Assembly (NCBI GenBank): GCA_950097015.1
Contig: CATNEN010000003.1
Span: 3,699,501-3,763,500, forward strand
DNA length: 64,000 nt
From: Macrostomum hystrix
Lineage: Eukaryota > Platyhelminthes > Macrostomidae
Direction: 5' to 3'
A program made the position numbers and the translations under genes. Position 1 is the first letter of the stretch. Each line of letters starts with the position of its first letter. Below are positions 1 to 13,400 of the stretch, in pieces. Under the pieces are notes generated by a model. The model searched no databases. It saw nothing but the letters and a program-made list of their open reading frames with translations, and was not told the DNA's origin.

Positions 1-3000
1 GAAGAATTTGTGCAGCCCAATCTCTTCGGCGGCGCGAAGTTTATCGGCGGACATTTGCACTACAAACTTCACGGTAGTGTCTGTGTGATATTCCTTGTAG
101 TCTTGAATCTTTGGTGGCTGCTTCTCTGTACCGTTGAGCATAGGCTCAAGTACGGACTCTTTGTAGGCCTGTGTCCAAGTCTTCACCGGTAGTTCAGTAA
201 TTTCCACGGTGTTGTCATCAACTACGGCCACCTCGCCAAAGATAGCGTATTTATTCGTGTCTAATTCGCGTATTTCGCCGCGGAAGCCACGAAACGCCGG
301 CAGCATGGGTTTCGGCTCTTCGCCAGAAAGCATTCGGCGAAGATTGGCAATGATGTCGGCCACATCAAAGTTAGGAATCTTGGTGCTCCAACCTGTGCCA
401 ATGCCATCAGCGCCATTTACTAGCACCATTGGCAGCACCGGCATGTACCACTTTGGCTCAATAGTCAGATTGTCATCGCGTTGAAATTCTAGCATAGGCT
501 CGTCGGCCGGATTAAACACGTGACGCGTTAGCGGCGACAAGGATGTAAAAATGTAGCGCGGACTAGCCGCGTCACGACCACCGTGCAGTCTGGTGCCAAA
601 TTGACCGTGCGGTAGTAACAGATTTAAATTGTTGGCGCCGACAAAGTCCTGGGCTAGACCAATGATGGTGCCCATTAGGGACACCTCGCCATGGTGATAG
701 GCTGACAGTTCGGCAACGGAGCCAGCAAGTTGAGCGACCTTAATCTCCTTGAATAGATTGCGCTTAAAGCAGGTGAACATCACCTTTCTCTGGCCAGGTT
801 TTAATCCGTCAATCATAGACGGTATGGATCTCTCGTTATCCATATTGGAGAACAAGATGAGCTCTTTATTGACAAAGTCCGAGTAGGACACCGATCGAGT
901 GTCGCGCTCGTACAGGTAGGTCTCCTGTAGGCCGAGATCAATCCGACGCCGGCGCTCCTCCATCCAGTTGGAGAGCCATTCCTTGCGCGAGTCTGAGCTC
1001 TTGCCGAATGCCAGCTTGATGGCTTCATCGTCTTCTTCGCCCTGATGTTAAAAGAATTGGTGTAAAATGGTAAAAAATATGTAAATAATTGTAAGACAGT
1101 GTAAAACGCGAAGTCTCTAATTACCTTATAAGTGAACTTGATTCGGTGCCTGGTCATATCGTTAAAATAATCTTTAGCCTCAGCCGAAGTGGAGGTACCA
1201 AGACCTTTGTAATACTTGACACGCCAGGTGTGCCAGTCAGGCGTGGCATTGCGCCACTCTTCAAACTCTGGCATAGAGAAGAACGATAATTCTAACTTGT
1301 TTTTGAAGACTTTCACAATAGGCGTAATGAACTCTTCGATGAAATTCTGACGCAACAATTCGGGCCATTTGAAGTGCAAGAAGTTGATAATCAATCCTTT
1401 AATGTGCGAGCCATCCTGGTCTTGATCGGCCATGATCATCACCTTGCCGTAACGAAGGGTCTTCAGATCCTCAGGAGTATTGTACTTCTTGCTGTACTGC
1501 AGCCCGAGAATCTTTACCAGGCTGTTGATCTCGGCGTTTTCCATCATCTGCTGAAAGGATGCTTCGCGAGCGTTGAGCAGTTTGCCTCGCAGAGGAAATA
1601 CACCGTAGCGATCGCGGCCAACAACGCCGAGGCCGGCAACAGCCAGACTCTTGGCGGAGTCGCCCTCGGTGAGAATGAGGACGCACTCGAGCGACTGTTT
1701 AGTGCCAGCTAAATTGGCATCGTCCAGTTTAGCTATGCCTTTAAGCTTGCTGTGCTTAGCTTTGTGACACTGCTTGTCCAAGTTTTGCATGGTCTTGAAC
1801 CGCACCCAATTCATGACAGCCTCAATGATGCCACATTTGCCAGCCTTGGCGATAAATTTTTGACCTAGATCGCATTTCGAGCCGAACATTGACTGCTGCA
1901 GCGTCATGTACTCTTTTGTCTGCGAATCGAATGTCGGATTCTCCACTAGGCAACGGCAGAACAGCCACAGATGATTTTTTAGGTTGGACGGCTTAATTTG
2001 GACGCCGCCTTTACCTTGCTTTTTCTTGACAACCTCGATGAGCTGCTTAACAATCTGATCAGCTACGTAGTCAACGTGCCTACCACCTTTAGAAGTAGCA
2101 ATAGAATTGACAAAGCTGATCTGTTTGAAGCCATCAGTGCTTAGAGTGACAGCCACTTCCCAACGATCGTTGATCTGTTCGTGCACAGCCTTCAGAGGAT
2201 TGCCAGCATCGTCAGTTTTGTCTTTTAGGTACAAATCAACGTAATCCTTGAAAGTCTTAACGCCGAGTCTTTTGCCGTTTAAGAAGACCTTTATGCCGGG
2301 ACAAGAGGCGGCAACATCGTAGGCTCGTCGAGTGAACAGATCCACCATATCTTTGGTGAGCTTCTGCATTTTGAACTTCTTTAAGTCGGGCTTAAATGTT
2401 ACGCAGGTGAAGTCTTCCGGACTGGCATCCGAAAGGCGAACATCCGTCGCTTTGGACATGTTGCCGTGCCAGGTCTGTTTGAATTTCTTTCTATACTGCT
2501 TGCAAGAAGTCTCCAGAGTGAATTCTGTGCTAAACACGTTGCATAGCTTGGCCCCGTAGCCGTTCCTGCCACCGGTGACTTTCTTTTCGTCGTCGTTAAA
2601 GTTGCTAGAGGTAAGCAGGTGACCAAAGATAAGCGTCGGAACTAGCATCTTCTCTTCCTTATGCTCAACAACAGGGATGCCTTTGCCATTATTCCAGATC
2701 TTGATGACATTCTCCTCCGGTTGGATGTCAATTTTAATGCAAGACATGCTCGGATCTCGTTGCTTGTTATCGGCCGCATTAACAAGGATTTCGTCAAATA
2801 TTTTGTACAATCCGGGCACAAAGGTAATGTCTCGCTGAACCATAGCTTCAGTTTCAGAGTCGAATACCCACATAGATTGTGTCACCGGTTCTACGGATCC
2901 GATGTAAGTGTCCGGTCGAAGCAAAATATGCTCTAACTGAGTCTTCTTCTGATATGTCTTCTCAATTGATCCTTTTCCAGTCTTAGCTTGGCCGACGTCG

Positions 3001-3053
3001 AGCTCGGGCAGTGGGACCAGATGGCTGGACGCGAAAGCTTCCAAGTCCGCCAT
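1..3053 (-). CDS. TOP2: DNA topoisomerase II, 5' two-thirds of the coding region (runs off the window)
   Basis: Nuclear type IIA topoisomerase, which passes one DNA duplex through a transient double-strand break using ATP. Two exons are visible: 3053-1125 and 1041-1, both joined in phase 0, with a short 83-bp GT-AG intron. They give 990 residues before the window edge; the C-terminal domain is missing. In order I see the GHKL ATPase domain (GGRNGYGAK), the QTK loop (DSQTKEY), the TOPRIM domain (TEGDSAKS, PLRGK and acidic ADQDQDGS), then the breakage-reunion domain. The catalytic tyrosine lies in ASPRYIFT, codon 555-553, about residue 806, where animal enzymes have it. I start at the ATG at 3053 (context aaacATGGCG); the frame stays open 10 codons upstream but without an ATG. 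Identity is certain; alpha/beta does not apply outside vertebrates. Confidence 0.97.
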
Positions 3054-3189
3054 GTTTAAGAGGCGGACTTTTGCTTCTGACAAAGTCTTTTTTAAACAAA
3101 ATACTTGACGCGTTTAGTATAGATTTTTTGCCGTATCTCTTAAAGCGGTGTCTGAAATGGGCAATGCGCATCAGAACATTATTTATTAA

Positions 3190-3425
3190 CAGTCGACCCG
3201 CAGCAAGCGAGAGGCCATTCTGCTTATTTCGCTGACTCCTGAACACACTGATACCGTAGGCAGACACAGAGACATAAATGTGTACATCTGTCATCTGAAT
3301 TGTTCATTGTCAGTGCGTTGGGAGTTTGCACTCATGAGCAAGCCCTAAAGCTTAATTAATGTGGCCTCGAATCGAGCACTCGGACCACTGAGAGGTAACC
3401 ACTTATGCCACTAGCCCCCCTCGAC
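3190..3425 (-). mobile_element. Old, diverged tRNA-derived SINE (family A) just upstream of TOP2
   Basis: The stretch matches, with many changes, the SINE copies near 34.0 kb and 49.1 kb: the body has gacccgcagcaagcgag and ctgactcctgaacacac. The degraded tRNA-like head lies at the high-coordinate end (gtggcctcgaatcgagcac), so the element is read on the minus strand. It lies about 140 bp upstream of the TOP2 start codon, so the promoter or 5' UTR of TOP2 may include it. Confidence 0.65.
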
Positions 3426-4069
3426 AAAAACCGAAAGCAGTAAACTAGAAACCAGAGAGATTAGTTGTTCTAGAGGGGGAGGGATAATTTATTGATAACT
3501 GGTAATCGTGGGCAAAAACCTATTATCCTGGGTAATCCTTACAAACAAAGCAGAAACCACTAAACTAAAAGGGGAACAAGTAATAAAATTAAACAGCTTA
3601 CAAAAAACACATTTGAAAAAAACTGAGATTTTTCACGTAAAAGATCTTACTTTATTCAGTATTTTGTTGAGTAGATTACAAACCTAACAATGTCAAAACT
3701 TATCATTCTTAAATATCTAATGAAAATTGACTATAATATCCGTACCGGGAGAAAAAATATTACAATAGCTGTGGAACAATTAAATTCAGCTTAATGAGCC
3801 ACTGTGTACCTAGTCGGAAAATGTGTTCATGCAAAATATAAATATTGAATATTGCGTGAAGGGTATCAACTGAATCTGATATATTTAGTAGTGCAAGCCA
3901 AAACTACTAAATTATGAATTATGAACTCCATGATAAGAAAGCCTAGTATGCAGAACAAGCCTCATTCCTCAACCCCAAATCATATGGACTAAGCTATACT
4001 GTTCATCCCATCTTAGGGATTAAATTGATTGACAATTACCAACAAATCGCCTAATAGGATAATATGAAG
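3426..4069. other. Spacer between TOP2 and FAH
   Basis: AT-rich sequence with no ORF or repeat that I recognise. It should hold the TOP2 promoter and the FAH 3' UTR. TTTATT at 3651-3656 is an AATAAA on the minus strand and could be the FAH polyadenylation signal, although it is about 410 bp beyond the stop codon. Confidence 0.4.
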
Positions 4070-5335
4070 CTACGTAGGGCAGGTGCTGACAGCGGGCAGA
4101 ACTTTGCCAGTACAAGAGCCGAATCCGATTCTATGACCGTCGCCTTCGCACCAGCCGGTCATAACCACTTCGTCGCCGTCTTGCAAGAATCGCCTAGTAA
4201 CATCGCCGCCAAGGCTAACCGGCTTTGAGCCCTTCCAGGACAATTCTAGCATCGAGCCGTAGCTGTCTTCGGTGGGACCGGAAATTGTGCCCGAAGCTAG
4301 CAAATCACCAGGACGGATATTGCACCCAGTGACAGTGTGATGCGCCAATTGCTGCTTCATAGTCCAGTACATGTGCTTGAAGTTTGATCTAGTAACAACG
4401 CTTGCTTGAGCGGTGCCCTCCGGCTTAATGCCAACCTCCAGACTGATGTCAAAAGTGTATGGATCAGAATGCTTTAGATAGGGCATCGGAGCGGGATCCT
4501 GGGCATAGTTAGGCCTGGCAAATGGCGCCAAAGCGTCCATGGTAACAACCCAGGGACTGATGGTAGTGCCAAAGTTCTTGGCCAGAAAGGGACCAAGCGG
4601 GACGTACTCCCATTTCTGAATGTCGCGCGCAGACCAATCATTCATGAGCACCATGCCGAAGATATGCTCATCGGCTTTGTCAATAGGTATCGGCTCGCCC
4701 AAGCCATTGCCCGGACCAGTGAAGAAGGCCATCTCTAGTTCAAAGTCCAATAGTTTGCACGGTCCAAACACTGGCGGCTGATCTTCAGCTGGGCAGGTCT
4801 GGCCAACTGGACGATGAAGAGGCGTTCCGGAAATGACAACGGAACTAGCGCGACCATGATAGCCAACTGGCAGCCACTTCCAATTGGGCATCAGGGCGTT
4901 ATCCTTTCCGCGAAACATTGTGCCAACATTTGTGGCATGATCGATTGAAGAATAGAAATCTGTGTAATCGCCAATGTTAGCTGGCAGGTGCATGCGGGCG
5001 CGCTCCTGCGACACAAACGCGCTCTGCATCAGGTGGGAATTGCCCTGTAGGGTTAGATTATCGGCACTGAGCAGTTTTTGAAGCGTAGCTCGAGCCTCTC
5101 TCCAGGCGGGCCTACCGAGGGCCATGAAATCGTTGAGCACAGTCGACTCAAACACGGCCTGATGAGGCTTAAGACAGGGTCCATCAAAGAACTGTTTCAC
5201 AAGCGACAAGTCGAGAATCTGGTCGCCAATGGCAACGCCGATGCGATGACGAGGATTATCCTCGGTGGAAAACACGCCATAGGGCAGATTTTGCAGAGGA
5301 AAATGAGACTCGGGCGACACCGGAATGAAGGACAT
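4070..5335 (-). CDS. FAH: Fumarylacetoacetase
   Basis: Cytosolic hydrolase for the last step of tyrosine breakdown: fumarylacetoacetate to fumarate plus acetoacetate. The single uninterrupted ORF of 421 residues is the full family length (about 419 in mammals) and is collinear from the first residues ([10 protein letters not shown]) to the end. The N-terminal SH3-like domain is followed by the catalytic beta-roll. Asp126 ([10 protein letters not shown]) and His133 (DHATNVG) fall at exactly the metal-binding and catalytic positions of the mammalian enzyme. The metal-ligand segment ELEMAFF, the [14 protein letters not shown] segment and the [12 protein letters not shown] segment are all intact. 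The gene has no coding intron, unlike the spliced genes around it. A possible acceptor (aatttgcag) lies about 15 bp upstream of the ATG, so an intron may remain in the 5' UTR. Identity is certain. Confidence 0.98.
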   Translation of the reverse strand: MSFIPVSPESHFPLQNLPYGVFSTEDNPRHRIGVAIGDQILDLSLVKQFFDGPCLKPHQAVFESTVLNDFMALGRPAWREARATLQKLLSADNLTLQGNSHLMQSAFVSQERARMHLPANIGDYTDFYSSIDHATNVGTMFRGKDNALMPNWKWLPVGYHGRASSVVISGTPLHRPVGQTCPAEDQPPVFGPCKLLDFELEMAFFTGPGNGLGEPIPIDKADEHIFGMVLMNDWSARDIQKWEYVPLGPFLAKNFGTTISPWVVTMDALAPFARPNYAQDPAPMPYLKHSDPYTFDISLEVGIKPEGTAQASVVTRSNFKHMYWTMKQQLAHHTVTGCNIRPGDLLASGTISGPTEDSYGSMLELSWKGSKPVSLGGDVTRRFLQDGDEVVMTGWCEGDGHRIGFGSCTGKVLPAVSTCPT

Positions 5336-5455
5336 TGCGCTATTGCTAGCTGCAAATTAGGTGTTTATTAACTTTTATCTTAAGCGTGTAAGAAATATTA
5401 CAGTAGATCATTCTAATGCGACACGATATAAAGCATAACAGGACAATAAACCAAG

Positions 5456-5798
5456 TCATCAACAATGACCCTAACTAAATCAAGCCAAACTGTATCCCGA
5501 CTCAACTCATCAACAATGACCCTAAATAAATCAAGCCAAACTGTATCCCGACTCAACTCATCAACAATGACCCTAACTAAATCAAGCCAAACTGTATCCC
5601 GACTCAATTCATCAACAATGATCCTAACTAAATCAAGCCAAACTGTATCCCGACTCAATTCATCAACAATGACCCTAACTAAATCAAGCCAAACTGTATC
5701 CCGACTCAACTCATCAACAATGACCCTAACTAAATCAAGCCAAACTGTATTCCACTATATTCATCAACGATGACCCAAACTAAACTGTATCCCGACCC
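5456..5798. repeat. Minisatellite, 51-bp unit, about 6.5 copies
   Basis: Direct tandem copies contain tcatcaacaatgaccctaac followed by taaatcaagccaaactgtat and a cccgactcaa linker. The unit is a multiple of three and lacks stops in one frame on each strand, which explains ORFs of about 100 codons on both strands here. The last copy is diverged and shortened. The array begins about 120 bp upstream of the FAH start codon. Confidence 0.95.
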
Positions 5799-7427
5799 AC
5801 AATCGCAATATCTAAAGGGTTAAGCTTTATAAAAAGTAAGACTAACAAAGAACATTAGCTTCTTTACTAAAATTATTTTTTATTTACTCACACAACAAAC
5901 TCGACAGCGAGGGGAAAGCGAAATCGCATCAGAAAAGAGACCAAGCTTCATGAAAAAGATCCATACAGGTTGGAGTTATGCCAACAAAAATAGCTATAAA
6001 ATAGATGGAGTGGTGAAGCTTAGTTAGCTTTAAAAAAGTACAATCCTTACCAGAAAAAAACCCGACAAAAAATAACTAGAGTATTTCCTATTTACATTCT
6101 TTGTTTGTTTATCATTTATTTAAATCAAACTTCCACACGGACGACAAAAAACAGAAACGTTAGACAAGAAACCTTTGAAGTTTAAAAAATAAAACGAACA
6201 CGCAAAGGATCTCCAGTTGACAATTACAAAGGATCTCCAGTTTAGATGCAGCTAATACATTAATTCGCGCTAAAGTTGTCGGGGTTTATTGGAAAAAATC
6301 GATACACTAAAAGATCTATTGGGTTTTGATCACTTACTCAAAAACTCTACTAGAAGAGAATGGCAGTACGAGTTACAAATTGAATAAAAACGCAACTATA
6401 TTTATATTGCAACTCCTGAAATTTATGTATGTCACAAATCGTGCTTGGGAATAAATATATGAAAAAAAGCTGAGTCAAACTTTTCATAAATATATTTTGT
6501 ATTGTATTAGAATAAAAAAACAATCAAATCGCAGGAAAGCTACACGGGCGGGTGCAAGTTAAAAACAGGTGACACTGACACTCAGAGGTGTACTGTTGCA
6601 TGGTCGTATGTCACAATGACAGTTTTGCCGGCACTCGATAGCTGCAGAATAAGCGGCAGAATAAGCGAATTGCTACTAGTAGCCTTTGAAAAGTATAACA
6701 AAAAACAGCAATTTTACTAGTAGCTAAGTAGTTATAAAATTCTTTATTTTTGTAGCAGAAAAGACTTTTTGTTTGGATAAGTCAAATGGACGCCATCAGA
6801 TTGCTGAGTAGAAGTTGTCTCTGTTAGTAGTATCTTCAGTATTTTTTAAGACTGAAACTCGAAACCAACTGTCTAATTTCGCTATCTTATAAGTACAAGT
6901 TTGTCTGTATTACCTAACAACCAACGTAGTAAACGTTCAGCTTTTAAAGCTTCGATTTCGTCTTTTTAATTAAGCGATTAATATTCTTAGTGTATTTGAG
7001 AATGTTCACGAATTTCTGTAACAAAATTAGCTTATGGATTCATTGTTCAACTTTATATTTTTGTGCTTCGGCAACTAACTTGCGCGAAGCGTTGAGTGAC
7101 AGGCAATGATTTAATAAGACAACAGAAAACATAACAAAATGGGCTAAATAGGAGTTGACCAAAAGACTGTTAATCTGCAATTTATCAATAAAGCTGGTTT
7201 AAAGATTTTTTTGAAGCAAAATCAATCGATTAATTGGTTCGTTTCATTTGTTAGTGGCAAAAAAGCGAGCAATAAACTAATTTAGTATACAATTTATCAA
7301 GCGACAAAGAACTACCTTTTTCGTTACAATTTAGTTTATTTCTGAAAAAATGAACTTTCTCTTCATTCAAGACTTTAGTATCAGCTGTCACTTAGCCGGA
7401 TGATAAAAACACTTTCTTCATTTACAC
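5799..7427. other. Spacer between FAH and the basigin-like gene
   Basis: About 1.6 kb of AT-rich DNA in which I see no exon and no recognisable transposon. The right-hand end should be the 3' UTR of the basigin-like gene: TTTATT at 7335-7340 is a minus-strand AATAAA about 90 bp beyond its stop codon. Confidence 0.45.
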
Positions 7428-10400
7428 TTAGGTCTTGACTGGCCTGTGTCGCACGTCGCTGTCGTTGGCGTTGCGCTCCTCTTTATTAACCTCGGCAGCT
7501 TCCTGCTCCTCTTGGCTGCGCTTCTGATTGGACCGCTTCCTTTCGTACAGCAGAATGATGGCCACTAGAATGATAACTTCGGCTAGGATGCCCAGGAATG
7601 GCCATAGAGCAGCCAGGCGATCTAAGAGTTGAAAAAATAACGATTACTGATCGGGACTTGTAGCTAGGTGTAGCTAAGCGGACTCACGAATTGAACGTCA
7701 GGGGTTCGATTCCCGACACCACTGTACTAATCTCTGCATTGGTTAAGTTAACCCAGCTGTTAGTATATAGTATCTTATATATGAATTCTAGCAACCAGTT
7801 TCTCCTATACCCCTATTCTAATTTTCAACTCATCGATGATTGAACAAAATAATACCTTAGGAAAGGGGAATGCTGGTGCAATTAAGAGTTCGAAACATAG
7901 GCCTACATTCATGCTTTACGCAAAATCGTCGCCAATTTTTACCATAGACAAATAAACGTTCACTATACTTAGGATTTTTGTGAGAACCACTTGCTCAAAC
8001 TACTATCTTACCCTTAACCCTGAGCTTAATGTAGGCCTGGCCAATACCAGCATCGTTCTGAGCAGTACAAATGTACAATCCGGCATCTGTTTTCTTCAGA
8101 TCTTTAATTGTCAGAGTGGCATTGTTGGCGCTCAATGTGAAGCGCGAATCGTCCATATTAATGGTTTGATTGTCCTGCGGATGGATTTAATAAGACTTAT
8201 AAAATAATGACAACCCTGTAAAAAATTCGCCTGCTTCTTCGGCGGGTTTTTTGTGCAAAATAGGAGTGGAATCTCCCAAAATCCCCCCTATCTCGCAAGA
8301 GTTAAAGAAACCGCCCAGGAAGCAGCCGATGTAACCGTAAATTGTGCGGAAACCGCCGAAGAACCAGTGGCCCATGGGACAACCAGAGAATTATTTACGG
8401 GCGATTCCTCGGCGGTTTCTGAGCATGGAATCTTCCGAACTGGAGGATTCTTTGGGTGATTCCATTTCACCACCAAGAAGCAACGAGAAAACGCCCAGTT
8501 GGGTAGATTCTAAGCATGGAATCATCCGATTGGTATGTTTCCAGCGTTCGGCTGTTTCTTTTTCTGGAAACACCGCAGATTACAACTGGAATCACCCAAA
8601 GAAACATCCCTATTTTTAGCGGGAATACAAGACCTACAGAATGCAACATAAAAAGGGCTCTATAAGATAACCTTGCTCCAAGTGATGACAGCTTCCGGAT
8701 AGGCGGCAATGGTGCAGCTCTGCGTCATAGTGTCGCCTTCCATCGATGAGCGATAGTCTTTGTCGCTCATTTTAACGACCGGGGCGGCTGCAAGTTTATT
8801 TACAACATAGCTTGATTGAAAAATGTGCAACATGTAGCTAAATCGTTCAGTCCATGGACTGGAGGTCTGGGGGGTACAGCTCCCACCTAAATGACAATTC
8901 TAGCTAAAATTCGAGCAAACTAAAGACGCTTAGAGCCTGGAAGGTATACCCGGTCACTAGTCAAGGTATACCCGGCTACCAAGCTTGTCGTTATCAAGAT
9001 ATGAAAATTTTATTTTAGCCCGTTGTAAAGGGCTGTCAACAGTTTAGTCCATGGACTGGAAAAGCCACCACACCAATCAAAAATCATTTGCTGGTACTTG
9101 TTACACAGCCGCGTGAACTGAAGCCCTAGCAAATACAGCGCTATACTCAAGGACACCAATTATTTTTCATATTGTATCATACTGAAGCCGCTAACTAGCA
9201 GGCTGCAAGCGATTTTTTAACTTACTCATCACAACCGGATAGAAAGTACCATTGTTCTCAATCGCGCACTTATATTTTCCAATGATAGATGCGGCTTTAT
9301 CGGCAAATTTATTGAAGACAAACTTGGCGGTACGCTGGATGCCAGACTGGGCCACAGATTGTGTGCCAAAGTCCTGGTCAACACTGAAGCTCGTGCCATT
9401 AGCCCAGGACCAGTGCACTGCCACACTAGCAGATGTGGTTTCAAACAGGCAACTAATAAATGGATAATTATCGCCATCCACGGTTGAGTTGAAGACGCGC
9501 GTTACAACAGACACTTTGGCACTGCTCGAGTCCAATTCGACCTCTTTGGTAGTGGCGATTGTTGGCAGTGTAGCATTGGTGTAGTTCACTACAAAGCATG
9601 TTGGGGTGGTTGGAACATTAAGTTATTAATGGTATAAAATTTGAGAATTGCAATTTAATAACCAAATACCACAGAATATAAAAGGAAACAAAATAAAGAT
9701 GCTATCTAAAGATTTAGCAAACAAAATTAGCACGCTTTAGCATTTTAACTACAGTCAAATCCGTTTAACTATTTCGTGTAACAGGTAAGGTCACAATGCA
9801 TTTTCTAATTACAAGACTACAATTAATAATGTAAACACGATATACATATACAGAATAGATAAGAAAAAAGGTAGTACCAAGCAATCAGAATAGCAAGCTT
9901 ATTCTGTTCCACCATATAAACATGCACAGTGCATTTCTAATAAATAATACTCAAAAATACAACAAATTAGAACACGTATTAAACAAAGACGCAACCAATT
10001 ATCTTACCAAGTTTAAATAAGTACAGATATGCAATTCCCGTCTTAGCTTTAGATGCTGACATACAGGTAATTTTACCAGAATCATTCAAATTTAACTTTA
10101 GAATTGACACAGTCTGTTGGAAACTGCACTCATTTGAAAAGCTTTTAGTAAGATTTTCTGTCTCATAGAACTTGAAATCGTCATAAGCTTGAGATTTTTT
10201 GTAAGTCTTATTGCCACGCCCTTCCATAATGAATTCGAATAAATTGCAGTCAGTGCAGGGCATAGAACAAGTTCCACTACAGGTCACATTGACAACTAGC
10301 TCTTTGTTCCATTCTACGTTTTGCTGTTTAATATTAACTTTCAAACCGACTTCAAGGACAGCTAAAATTGGCAAAGGAACGAGAAAGACAAAATTAAAGT

Positions 10401-13400
10401 TTTTATTTAGGTAGACACGCTTAAAGTTCTCAGACATTACCTTGTATAGAAAGAGAATTTACATTTAAAACTGTAATCACTTCCATATTATTAAACATAA
10501 AAATTCATACTTAATCAAGTACATACAATGGATTGCAGAATCTAGAAAAGCACTAAAAAGGATAATTTATTTTACAGCCCTAAAAACACTAACATTTCTG
10601 TTTTGAGACATTCTTTAATAAATGCTTGAATCACTATTGTAATGAACAAAAAGAAAGTAAATACCTTGACCATATAATAAGATGTTTTTCAATTTGGCCC
10701 TAAATGAAAAAAAATAATGAATAACAACTGAATTAATATATAATTATAACTTATAATATGATACTTCTTATTTATCAATTTTTATTAGAATTATTAAAAT
10801 GAATGAACAGTGGCGGCGCAGGACCTCCAGCTGGGGGGGGCGGTGGTTGGGTAGTCACCCCCCCAGCCACCAAAAAAAAGTCTCAGGTGACCATCCCCAT
10901 GCCCCATGGGGTGACCACACTTTTGAAAAAAATATGGTAAAGTACCATTTTTTTAGTGGGTGGTCACCCCCTGAGGGTGGTGAGGGGTGGTCACCCAGGG
11001 GCAGCCCGCCCCCCCCCTGCGCGCCGCCACTGTGAATGAACTATGTATTATTGAAGAGTTCACTACTGAGCTCTATTGAAGAGCTCAGAACAAGAATCTA
11101 GACTTCTTAAAAAATTACTAGTTAGCTTTTAACATTTTTCTATGAAAATGTAAACTGGAACTTACTAGCATACCTTGAAAATTGGTTGTTTCATCTTGTT
11201 ACTTCTTTTGCTTTACATTTAAGCAAGCTTGCAAGCAATTTCCAAAAATGACATATAAACAATTGACACTAAATAACATTTTTAGTTGTTACAAAACATT
11301 GTAAGTTCTACAATTATCAAAACCAACACTTTACTAATCACAAAAGATAAAAACTATGACTAGAAAAGAATACACTAGCTTTTGGTATGAGGATTCTGAT
11401 AAAAAGGATTTAAATTTGCCATTCTGACTTAAAGACTGAAGTTAAACAAAAGATTAAGATGTTTTACAAAAAAATCAATTAGTTAAGTATTCTTACGAAG
11501 CATATTCTCTTTGGTAAGCCATACCTAGAAAGGTGTCCATTGGCAAGGCTAGGGTAATGTATCATCAACCGAACAGTGTATCTTCAAAACCGAACAAGAA
11601 TTTTGACTCCTTCCTTGGTCTCATGCAAGACAGAAACAAGCTATTGTGTTTCACAGAACAACTAATTTGAAAGTTGAAGAAATTATCTACAAGCTGAGGC
11701 ATGATGTGCAATGAAGCAATAAGAGGGAAGAAAGATATAGATGTTTCAGTAGAAATTTTTATTGCAAAAGCATACTTTTTAACAACATTTTTTCAGTATG
11801 TACTTTAGACGAAGATTGTATGTGGTTGCTTGCCAATTAAATGACCATAAATGTAGTTATTTATAGAACATGAAAAATGCTTTCAAATGACATAATTCAT
11901 GATAGTTTACTCCTTAAAATAAGATTAAACCACTCACTCAGATTATAAAACCAAACATCAAATTCTCTGTTTGGTTTGAAGATACATGAAAATCATTGTT
12001 CAGTTTTAGATAAAAAGCAGGAATAACTTTTATTCTATTTGACAAAATAGCAATAAGTAGATACTTTTTAGAAAGATGTAACTATTTTCTATAACTTGGC
12101 TTTTGATTTATCATCATATCTTAAATAGAAAATCTGTAGCTTAAGTTTGAAGTTAAAAAAATACACATTCTTGTTTGGTTGATGATACATTACCCTATTC
12201 CCATACACATTTTGCTTTTAAAATATGTTTTAGCTTAAAATATTCCTAAAAATGTCTACACAAATTTGTAAACTCCTGATTCAAAATTAGAGTAGCTATT
12301 GGCAACCATAAGCATCAGTGTAAGCGTAACAGCCTAATATAATTTAATTTAGCATTATTTTGAATGTTTTAATTTTTTAAAAGACTTAACTGTTCAACTT
12401 TTTAAGATTGTTTTATTTGTAAATTTGTGAAAATCTTTATATACTAAGTGCATTTGGTAGATGCACAGCTAATAATAATTTACTTATATTCAAATTAAGA
12501 ATATGATAGGGAAATGACTTTGGCAATGGTAAGGAAATATACTTTCTGTTAGACTAAACTATAAAATCGCGCATTGATATTTTTTTGAATTTTTTAAGAA
12601 TTCTTTAGCTATTTAGCTATGATTACCCAAATAATTATTGCAATATACATAGCCATACATGTGCAACACCCGGCCGACCCAGCCGACCCGGCCGAACCGG
12701 CCGGGTGAAACGAGGGCCAAGCAAGGTAAGTCGCAAAAACCAATAGACCAAGCGCAAAAAATCAAAGGGGGGACCAAGGGACAAAAAAGGAAGGCGTGAA
12801 GAAAAGGAAAAAGGGGAGAGAAAAAGAGAGCAAATGAGAGCAAACTAAGTCGTAAATAGAGCAATGAAATGAACTAAGTCGCAAATGAGAGCAAAAACTA
12901 AGTCGCACTGCCGGCTAAGATTTGGGAGGTTGCGCATGTATGTACATAGCTACAATACAGTCATACCTATTCTTTCATTTAATGAGTAGGCCTATAGTCT
13001 AGATTATAGCATGGTGTACAAACGAAAATTTAAATATTTTATTTATATGTCAAGAACTATTTTTTGTAAACCATCTCATGAAAATTTTGCTTAATTGTAT
13101 ACACATATGCAAATTCTAAATAAAAGAAAAAACTAATTAAAAAACTAAATCAGAAAGCAAAAAAAGACTATAAAATGTTTTAAATATAAAATAATGATGT
13201 TTTTCTTTTTTACTATATGCATAATAATAACTATTGAGATTTATTTGATTAAAATTTCTATATATATAGTTTTACCTAATTCTCATGAGCTTATAAAATG
13301 CTCCTATCTTATATTAAAAAAGCAAGACTTCTTTATTTCTTTGAATAGTCATGTAAGTTCACTTGGCTTTTGCATATACTAAATTGATATCTATATGGTC

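Noticed and set aside
5413-5773. ORFs of about 100 codons on both strands
   Set aside because: They result from the 51-bp tandem repeat, which has no stops in one frame on each strand.
8187-8709. Several overlapping ORFs on both strands
   Set aside because: They arise from a fold-back repeat inside a basigin-like intron; the real exon here (8787-8672) uses another frame.
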